A stretch of DNA of 6,029 nucleotides from Candidatus Zixiibacteriota bacterium (GTDB lineage: Bacteria; Zixibacteria; MSB-5A5; GN15; FEB-12). The stretch is from positions 1 through 6,029 of the forward strand of contig QNAD01000139.1 in NCBI GenBank assembly GCA_003641345.1, given 5' to 3'. Below are positions 1 through 5,164 of the stretch, in pieces. Each line of letters opens with the position of its first letter. Within the stretch, counting starts at the first letter, position 1. A program made the translations under genes and the position numbers. The notes beneath the pieces were generated by a model. That model had not been told where the DNA came from, did no database searches, and was given only the letters and a program-made list of their open reading frames with translations.

Positions 1-22
1 ATTATATGAGAAGTAAATATTT

Positions 23-235
23 TCACTCTTTTGATTTGTGCAGTTTATTAAGATCATCAACAAACCCTGCAATATCTTTTTCAGTAAAACCTTTTTCTTT
101 TGACGCTTCCTCAAGAGTCCCCCAAATAGGTTCACCGCACCGAATACATCTGATGCCTTTCTCCATTAGATAATTAATCGCATCAGGGACAATTTCGACC
201 AATTCTTCTATATGAGTATCTTTTGTAATATCCAT
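23..235 (-). CDS. DUF1858-family small protein with a CxxC motif
   Basis: A complete 70-residue cytosolic protein with no signal peptide or membrane segment. It matches the DUF1858 pattern (hybrid-cluster-protein-associated disulfide domain type): an N-terminal helix-forming part (DITKDTHIEELVEIVPDAIN), then EKGIRCIRCGEP with Cys30 and Cys33, then WGTLEEASKEKGF at about 38-50 and a charged C-terminal helix. The CGEPxWGTLEE form looks like a distinct subgroup of the family. The domain is common in anaerobes, alone or fused to redox proteins; its biochemical role is not established, and a dithiol/disulfide or metal/Fe-S ligand role for the CxxC is inference. The ATG at 235 has an AAGGAT Shine-Dalgarno 8 nt upstream. 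It starts 26 nt after the stop of the radical SAM gene, so the two are very probably co-transcribed, and it is the last gene visible in the run. Family call is firm; function is unknown. Confidence 0.88.
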   Translation of the reverse strand: MDITKDTHIEELVEIVPDAINYLMEKGIRCIRCGEPIWGTLEEASKEKGFTEKDIAGFVDDLNKLHKSKE

Positions 236-243
236 GGCATATA

Positions 244-249
244 ATCCTT
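244..249 (-). promoter_or_regulatory. Shine-Dalgarno site of the DUF1858 gene
   Basis: On the minus strand this reads AAGGAT, 8 nt before the ATG at 235. It supports that start and shows that the small gene has its own ribosome entry in the 26-nt gap after the radical SAM gene. Confidence 0.6.
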
Positions 250-261
250 ATAATAACTAAC

Positions 262-1188
262 TCATCCCCCTGACACAAAATGTGCAGGGAGTAAAAATAT
301 TTCTTTGTTATATGTAACTTCCACCAACTCATTATTTTCAAGCATCTGTTTTACAACACCTGTCGATAAATATTTCTTTTCTATTGTCAAAGCTTGTCCT
401 ATACGCAAAGGGTGTCGTGAACCTATTTCAAGGATAGCATCTTTGACGTTTTTAAAATCATCTACATCAAAATTCCCTGCCTCCAACCCATCAACAGCTA
501 TTCCTTTTCCAATAATTTTCTGGGCTTCAATAATATTTTCAGGGTTTGAAGATTGCACCCATGATTCAGCAGGTGGTCTTACAGGTGTCATGATATAAAC
601 TCTATCTGGATTTATTTTATCAACAAATTCTTTAATACTCGCCAACTCTTCTTTGGAATCATTGACATTATTAACCAACATCACTTCTAACCAGAACTTT
701 CCATTGTACTCGTTTCTAAAATCTATTTGTCCCTGAATTATCTTCTCAAATTCAAGTTTTGGATATGGTCTATTCATGCGAATAAATGTTTTTTTGTTGC
801 CGGCATCCATGGAAGGAATTACAATATCAGCATTTGTCAAAGCTTCCCTTACTTCTTTTAGATATAACAAAGAGCCATTTGTTATAACAGCAATAGGGAG
901 ATGCAACTGCTCTTTACATTTATTGATTACCCATCCTAAATCTTTGTTGAGTGTTGGCTCTCCATCTCCCACAAATGTAATAACATCCGCACTTTCCAAA
1001 TATTTTGAATTAAGTATTTCTTGAAAAATATCTTCTTTAGGGAAAAAACTCATACGTTCTATCTGGGGATGGGTTGTTCTTCCCAATTGACAATAGATAC
1101 AATTATATGAACAAGTTTTAGGAGGTATTAGTGATACTCCCAAAGAACGCCCAAGCCTTCTCGATGGTACAGGACCGTAAATATACAT
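262..1188 (-). CDS. Radical SAM protein, COG0731 type (not a true wyosine synthase)
   Basis: A complete 308-residue cytosolic enzyme. The N-terminus carries the family signature GPVPSRRLGRSLGVSL (5-20), followed at once by the radical SAM cluster motif CSYNCIYC (Cys26, Cys30, Cys33), which should bind the [4Fe-4S] cluster that cleaves S-adenosylmethionine. The SAM-contacting GGE-type motif appears as GDGEPT (74-79), with further barrel strands at AVITNGS (100-106) and VIPSMDAG (123-130). Residues about 240-304 look like a small C-terminal winged-helix-like domain. Databases often label COG0731 proteins 'wyosine synthetase'. Real TYW1/Taw1 enzymes bind a second cluster through three extra N-terminal cysteines; here there is no Cys before Cys26, and the only other Cys is Cys91, so that label should not be used. 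The substrate is unknown. The start at 1188 is set by the conserved MYIYGPVPSRR opening, although only a weak AAAGAA precedes it. The exporter gene ends 46 nt upstream and the DUF1858 gene starts 26 nt downstream, consistent with an operon. Confidence 0.9.
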   Translation of the reverse strand: MYIYGPVPSRRLGRSLGVSLIPPKTCSYNCIYCQLGRTTHPQIERMSFFPKEDIFQEILNSKYLESADVITFVGDGEPTLNKDLGWVINKCKEQLHLPIAVITNGSLLYLKEVREALTNADIVIPSMDAGNKKTFIRMNRPYPKLEFEKIIQGQIDFRNEYNGKFWLEVMLVNNVNDSKEELASIKEFVDKINPDRVYIMTPVRPPAESWVQSSNPENIIEAQKIIGKGIAVDGLEAGNFDVDDFKNVKDAILEIGSRHPLRIGQALTIEKKYLSTGVVKQMLENNELVEVTYNKEIFLLPAHFVSGG

Positions 1189-1234
1189 TATTAAATTCTT
1201 TCAAATATACACAACTTATACTTTCAACAATAAT

Positions 1235-2284
1235 TTATAACCACTTCCCAAAATAAAGTAACAATCCAACGGCAAGACCAACAATAAAATTTATCGCTTT
1301 AACTAATAAAAATCCTTTTCTTGATTGAGCTAACATGGGAAGCATACCATGGCCATCCTGCACAATAGAACTTGCTGCTAATACGGCAAAAGGAATTGTA
1401 CCTTGCGCATATAAAGTTACAAATACAAGATGAGGTCCCGATTCAGGGATAACACCTATTATGCAAGCAAAAAGAATAATAAACAGAACATTATCTTCTA
1501 TAAATCCTTCAAGATGCACCTGATCAGTAATAAAATGCGTAACTATTAAAGCAAAAAACGTCCAAAGAAATATACTCGGAATATGTTTAAGAAATATATG
1601 TTTCCATAGATGTTCTTTAAGAAAATGGTCAGGTACGGTAGAAATTATAAATAACCCTACAACTCCAACTATTATTAATGTAATCCTCTTCCAATCCCAC
1701 TCCTGAGGACCAATTGACCCAACCACCACACTTAAAACAAACATCAGCAAAAACAAGCTCATCATGCCTCTGGAAAGAGTTAAATTTTTCCACTGACGAA
1801 TGATAATACTTGATTGAAAACAATCGCATGCTGCCTGCTCGTGATACTCAAGGTCAGAACATGACTTTATTTTATTTTCTATCCGCTTAGATATAGTAAT
1901 ATCTGTTATCCATCCAGTAAGTATTGCGACAACTATCAACAAAGCAGTCAACATAAACGCTTGATCGGGTATCATCGCAAACATAACAAATGCTTCATCG
2001 CCACTGGTAGCTATCATAGCGGCAACTAATGCCCCGAAAGAAATTACTCTATGAGAATACATGGCGACCACCGCAAAAGCTCCCATACATCCCGGAATCG
2101 CCCCAAGAATTACTGCAACTGAATATTGTATCCACTTGTTGTTTGATATTCCTTTTTGCCAGGTTTCTTTCGTGGTAACATTAAAATATTCAATAACGAG
2201 CATCATCAACAGTACAAAGCCAGTGATCATTAGTGCTACATTGAAACTTTTTACAATAGATTGAATGATTTCATTTAAGACCAT
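1235..2284 (-). CDS. Putative ten-helix heavy-metal exporter (ArsP_2 / 'putative manganese transporter' family)
   Basis: An integral inner-membrane protein of 349 residues with about ten hydrophobic helices (roughly 13-33, 52-75, 81-105, 108-127, 174-192, 200-217, 235-252, 264-281, 283-305, 325-346). The two halves show related re-entrant-type motifs: GAIPGCMGAF (61-70) in the first and GVIPESGPHL (277-286) in the second, with SGDEAFVM (94-101) and QDGHGMLPML (309-318) at matching places. This fits the 10TM putative heavy-metal exporter family (ArsP_2, formerly DUF2899), annotated variously as arsenic efflux or manganese transport; the substrate is not known. The loop between the halves holds Cys142, His148, Cys153 and Cys155, and residues 220-234 hold four histidines, both possible metal ligands (inference). 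I chose the ATG at 2284, which has GGAT 6 nt upstream; the frame remains open to a TTG at 2296 that has no purine-rich site. The 103-nt upstream gap is the longest in the cluster. Family call good, substrate open. Confidence 0.82.
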   Translation of the reverse strand: MVLNEIIQSIVKSFNVALMITGFVLLMMLVIEYFNVTTKETWQKGISNNKWIQYSVAVILGAIPGCMGAFAVVAMYSHRVISFGALVAAMIATSGDEAFVMFAMIPDQAFMLTALLIVVAILTGWITDITISKRIENKIKSCSDLEYHEQAACDCFQSSIIIRQWKNLTLSRGMMSLFLLMFVLSVVVGSIGPQEWDWKRITLIIVGVVGLFIISTVPDHFLKEHLWKHIFLKHIPSIFLWTFFALIVTHFITDQVHLEGFIEDNVLFIILFACIIGVIPESGPHLVFVTLYAQGTIPFAVLAASSIVQDGHGMLPMLAQSRKGFLLVKAINFIVGLAVGLLLYFGKWL

Positions 2285-2387
2285 TTCACTATCCAATATT
2301 TATAATGATACATGACAAACAAATTATATTTCCAATACAATTTTCAATAAAACATTCTATCAATTATCTATAAAATAAACAACCGAT

Positions 2388-3557
2388 TTATAAATATAGT
2401 TTTTCTATTCTGTCAAAAGCTTTATTGATTTCATCAAAAGAGACACAGAATGAAAGTCTTAAATGACTTTCGCCGTTTGGTCCAAAAGCTATTCCGGGTG
2501 TTGTTGATACTTTACCATTTTTTAAAAGGTTTTTACAGAAAGACATTGAATCTTTACCCTCATCCAATAGTATTTTCGGAAACATAAGATAAGAACCTTC
2601 AGGTTTATGATATGAGAAAATCGAATCAAGTTTATCAAGACGTTCGCACATCAGATTACGAGCTAAACGATAATGTTCTTTAAACTCCGACACACAATCC
2701 TGCGGACCCTCTAAAGCGGCAAGTGCGGCATACTGTGATACAACCGGAGCACAAATTGCGAAAGGAATATGAGCTTTCGTAATCTGAGGTATCATTGATT
2801 CACTCGCATGCAAATACCCAATACGCCACCCTGTCATGGCATAAGTTTTTGTAAAAGTATAACAACTAATAGCGTGTTCTTTCATTTCAGGAATAGAAGC
2901 AATAGAAAAATGTTTATGGTCATCAAAAATAAAATACTCGTATGCTTCGTCTGTTATGATAACAAGATTATGCTGAAGAGCAAGCGATGCTAATTTTCTG
3001 AGTTCTTTCTCTGAAAAAACCGTACCGGTCGGATTATTCGGCGAGCAACATATAATCGCTTTTGTCTTTGGTGTGATAGCTTTCTTAATAGCTTCAAAAT
3101 CTAAAGTAAAACCTTCCTCTTCAATGGTGGGGATCAAAACCGGTTTACCTGATGCAATCATAACTTGCCTGATATGAGTGGAATAAGTAGGAGAAAACAG
3201 AAGTACTTCATCTCCGGGGTCAATTACCGCCATTATAGCCGATGAAAGCCCTTCGATAGCACCTACTGTTATAAGAATCTGTGAAATATTTGCTTCTATA
3301 TTGTTATCTCTTTTCAGCTTTTTAACTATAGCCTCGCGTAATTTCACAATACCAGAATTTTCGGAATACCCGTCAACATAACCATTTTTAATAGCTGTTA
3401 TAACATCTTCTTTAATGTGATCAGGTGTTCCAGAAGTTGGTTTTGCCCAAGATAGAAACGCTACATCATCTACCTCTTTAGATAATCTTGTCATTTCATG
3501 GATTGCCGATTTTGGTATTTGTGAAACCCTATTTGCGATACTTGGAAGGTTTTTCAT
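2388..3557 (-). CDS. PLP-dependent class I/II aminotransferase
   Basis: A complete 389-residue cytosolic fold-type I enzyme, the usual length for the family. Active-site landmarks are all present: Tyr64 in GYSENSG with the following LR, the PNNPTG loop with Asn175, Asp203 and Tyr206 in DEAYEYF (pyridine nitrogen and hydroxyl contacts), the Schiff-base Lys237 in TFTKTYAMTGWR, the phosphate-binding Arg245, and the substrate carboxylate-binding Arg367 in HLRLSF. It should therefore transfer an amino group between an amino acid and a 2-oxo acid using pyridoxal phosphate. Sequence alone does not fix the substrate; aspartate, aromatic amino acids, alanine or methionine are all possible in this superfamily. 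The ATG at 3557 is supported by AAAGGAAG 8 nt upstream. It lies 60 nt after the MBL hydrolase gene and its stop is 103 nt before the exporter start, so co-transcription with the upstream pair is likely. Enzyme class is certain; the pathway is not. Confidence 0.93.
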   Translation of the reverse strand: MKNLPSIANRVSQIPKSAIHEMTRLSKEVDDVAFLSWAKPTSGTPDHIKEDVITAIKNGYVDGYSENSGIVKLREAIVKKLKRDNNIEANISQILITVGAIEGLSSAIMAVIDPGDEVLLFSPTYSTHIRQVMIASGKPVLIPTIEEEGFTLDFEAIKKAITPKTKAIICCSPNNPTGTVFSEKELRKLASLALQHNLVIITDEAYEYFIFDDHKHFSIASIPEMKEHAISCYTFTKTYAMTGWRIGYLHASESMIPQITKAHIPFAICAPVVSQYAALAALEGPQDCVSEFKEHYRLARNLMCERLDKLDSIFSYHKPEGSYLMFPKILLDEGKDSMSFCKNLLKNGKVSTTPGIAFGPNGESHLRLSFCVSFDEINKAFDRIEKLYL

Positions 3558-3565
3558 TGTTCCAT

Positions 3566-3573
3566 CTTCCTTT
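3566..3573 (-). promoter_or_regulatory. Shine-Dalgarno site of the aminotransferase gene
   Basis: Minus-strand AAAGGAAG, 8 nt before the ATG at 3557, fixes that start. An ATG in another frame lies between the site and the start, but it reads only three codons before TGA and is probably meaningless. Confidence 0.65.
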
Positions 3574-3617
3574 CTATCCGAAACGATAATAACATTTTAT
3601 AACTTATATTTTTTCTA

Positions 3618-4271
3618 TTATATTTCTATAATCTTTCCAACTCCGCCTTTAATAAATTTGTCTGGATAAATCTTTTTTATATCAGATATATACTGACTAC
3701 AATGAGTTGGGCAAACATAAGGCAACTTATGAATAGCATCAAAATTATTAAACCCATGCAATCCCCCTATCAAAGCGTATGGTTTTCCAAATTGAGACAG
3801 CACTTGCAGAATTTGTTCAACTCCGGGATGTGAACATCCTACAACAACAACTAATCCTTTGTCGGTTTCAATAGCCAATGATTGTTCTATGTTATCCATT
3901 AATCCGGAAGTATAAAAATGTTCGTAAAACTCTGTCGGCATATCATTATAAACTACTTTTTCCGCATGGAATACACCTCGCAGTGTCGAAGGTGCTAAAA
4001 GATTAATTTCATTATTAACATCAAGAAAAGCCGAAAGACCACCAATATGATCAAAATGTACATGGGAAATAAAAACATCCTGGACTGTTTTCAAATCTAC
4101 CCCCAGTGCTTCTGAATTCTTCAAGAGAATCGAACCGCTTCCTCCCGTATCAAATAAAATTTTTCTACCGTACGCTTCGATTAGGCAAGCAAACCCCCAA
4201 TCTGAGTCAATCCCGTCAATATTAGATTCATTGTCATAGAGAATTGTGATTTTGACTTTATCAGTAATCAT
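3618..4271 (-). CDS. Metallo-beta-lactamase-fold hydrolase, COG1237 type
   Basis: A complete 217-residue cytosolic protein of the metallo-beta-lactamase fold. Metal-site motifs are clear: FDTGG (Asp41), SHVHFDHIGG (His70, His72, Asp74, His75), GCSHPG (His148) and PTHC (His190). In place of the bridging Asp of classical members it has IGGLHG with His172. The GCSHPG plus GGLHG pattern points to COG1237, whose members are often annotated as 7,8-dihydropterin-6-yl-methyl-4-(beta-D-ribofuranosyl)aminobenzene 5'-phosphate synthase; that name comes from methanogen-type pterin work and is not reliable here. It is shorter than many COG1237 proteins (commonly about 250-280 residues, from memory), apparently compact in the middle (about 95-135). 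Its ATG overlaps the TGA of the DUF89 gene in ATGA, and a strong SD (AAGGGAG) lies 7 nt upstream, so translation is coupled and the products probably work on related substrates. Fold certain, substrate unknown. Confidence 0.9.
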   Translation of the reverse strand: MITDKVKITILYDNESNIDGIDSDWGFACLIEAYGRKILFDTGGSGSILLKNSEALGVDLKTVQDVFISHVHFDHIGGLSAFLDVNNEINLLAPSTLRGVFHAEKVVYNDMPTEFYEHFYTSGLMDNIEQSLAIETDKGLVVVVGCSHPGVEQILQVLSQFGKPYALIGGLHGFNNFDAIHKLPYVCPTHCSQYISDIKKIYPDKFIKGGVGKIIEI

Positions 4272-5113
4272 ACATTGGCTCCCTTAAGAACAATATCACC
4301 ATTTTTAACGCCAATATGATCAGCTATAATTTTACATTTTACTTTTAATAAAAAGAAGATTTTATAACGCTCATTAGACAATCCTTCATAGTTGCCTTGA
4401 CCTTTAGCAATTACAAACATGTTGCTATTAAGCAGTTTCATGAACTCTTCATTGCACGTATTAAGTATAGCACCCGGAGCATCGGTTCCTGAAGATACAA
4501 TTTTTGCAATTTTATCAATACCAGCTTGTTTGGCATCATCTATAGTTGCATCGTTAATTACAGGCTTGTCTCGTACTGCATAAATTACAGGTTTATTTAA
4601 TTGTTCAATAAGAAGTTTATCATACACTGTCTCACCAGCATTATCCCCGATATAAAGAACTTCACTTGAAGTTTTTAAATTATCTTTAAACAATTCATAA
4701 TCAAAAATTGCAAAATCCTTATTCATCACTTCATCTATTGTAGCCGGCATATCAAACGAAGCGTTCGCACCAAAATCAATAACATTTCCTGCAATTGCCA
4801 GTCTTATTGCTGTCAATAAAGGGTCATTAGATTTCTTAACCATTCTTTCCAGAGTTGGGTATAATTCCAATGCTTGTTTTGTACAATCAAATTTTAATTG
4901 ATGATAAGGATCGGGATTGCCAGAAATTTCACTCACTTTTTTATAAATCAACCGCCCAATTTCAGGTGGTGAATTATCGAGTGAAATTTCACTTAACATC
5001 AAGCCCAATTGATCTGTAATTTTTTTTATAAGTTCATCATCTTTGGTTGCCATTCGTCCGGCACGAATAGCTTGTTCAAAGAAACAAGGGATACAATCAA
5101 TACAAGCTTTCAT
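4268..5113 (-). CDS. DUF89 / damage-control-type metal-dependent phosphatase with CxxCxxC N-terminus
   Basis: A complete 281-residue cytosolic protein. It begins MKACIDCIPCFFEQA, with Cys4, Cys7 and Cys10 as in the cysteine-bearing prokaryotic DUF89 subgroup. Then come AGNVIDFG (108-115), the core motif YIGDNAGE with Asp157 and Asn158, RDKPVINDAT with Asp188 (181-190), SGTDAPG (208-214) and KGQGNYEGL (237-245). Asp157, Asn158 and Asp188 fit the metal ligands known for this fold. Characterised DUF89 proteins are metal-dependent phosphatases that remove harmful or side-product phosphometabolites; the substrate of the prokaryotic cysteine-bearing group is not known to me, so phosphatase activity here is family-based. 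The ATG at 5113 has AAGAGGG 9 nt upstream and gives the conserved MKACxxCxPC start. It follows the porin gene by 46 nt and overlaps the MBL gene by 4 nt, making it the likely first gene of the cytosolic cluster. Confidence 0.9.
   Translation of the reverse strand: MKACIDCIPCFFEQAIRAGRMATKDDELIKKITDQLGLMLSEISLDNSPPEIGRLIYKKVSEISGNPDPYHQLKFDCTKQALELYPTLERMVKKSNDPLLTAIRLAIAGNVIDFGANASFDMPATIDEVMNKDFAIFDYELFKDNLKTSSEVLYIGDNAGETVYDKLLIEQLNKPVIYAVRDKPVINDATIDDAKQAGIDKIAKIVSSGTDAPGAILNTCNEEFMKLLNSNMFVIAKGQGNYEGLSNERYKIFFLLKVKCKIIADHIGVKNGDIVLKGANV
4279..4285 (-). promoter_or_regulatory. Shine-Dalgarno site of the MBL hydrolase, inside the DUF89 gene
   Basis: Minus-strand AAGGGAG, 7 nt before the ATG at 4271 and within the last codons of the DUF89 gene. 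Together with the ATGA overlap at 4268-4271 it indicates translational coupling and confirms the start. Confidence 0.7.
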
Positions 5114-5122
5114 TTTTTTCTA

Positions 5123-5129
5123 CCCTCTT
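5123..5129 (-). promoter_or_regulatory. Shine-Dalgarno site of the DUF89 gene
   Basis: Minus-strand AAGAGGG followed by a 9-nt A-rich spacer and the ATG at 5113. It supports the start that yields the conserved CxxCxxC N-terminus. Confidence 0.55.
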
Positions 5130-5151
5130 ATCAAATATATATATAAAATAA

Positions 5152-5164
5152 TCTAAGTCTTAGA
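5152..5164. repeat. 13-bp palindrome over the porin stop codon
   Basis: TCTAAGTCTTAGA is a perfect 6-bp inverted repeat around one central base, next to an (AT)n tract at 5135-5145. The one-base centre means that an RNA hairpin would lose its inner pairs, and there is no G/C-rich stem, so it is a poor terminator. It might be a protein-binding site in front of the DUF89 gene, or chance in AT-rich DNA. Confidence 0.25.

Noticed and set aside
305..1024. Open frames on the plus strand (305-598 and 776-1024) opposite the radical SAM gene
   Set aside because: They are antisense to a gene with intact family motifs, have no recognisable protein features, and are expected by chance in AT-rich DNA.
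1629..2264. Minor frames at 1629-1829 (minus) and 2061-2264 (plus) within the exporter gene
   Set aside because: Both lie wholly inside a well-supported membrane-protein gene in other frames and resemble no family.
2285..2387. Possible promoter or terminator in the longest intergenic gap
   Set aside because: It is very AT-rich with TATAAT-like words, but none has a good -35 partner at 16-18 nt, and no G/C stem with a T run is visible.
2808..2993. Plus-strand frame opposite the aminotransferase
   Set aside because: It is antisense to the catalytic core including the Lys237 region; no independent evidence for coding.
3574..3590. Short inverted repeat TATC...GATA upstream of the aminotransferase
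   Set aside because: Only four pairs with a six-base loop; too weak for a terminator or riboswitch.
5132..5139. Minus-strand TATATTTG, a match to the Bacteroidota -7 promoter box TAnnTTTG, before the DUF89 gene
   Set aside because: No matching -33 TTTG box lies at the usual spacing, and the surrounding (AT)n tract makes a chance match likely.
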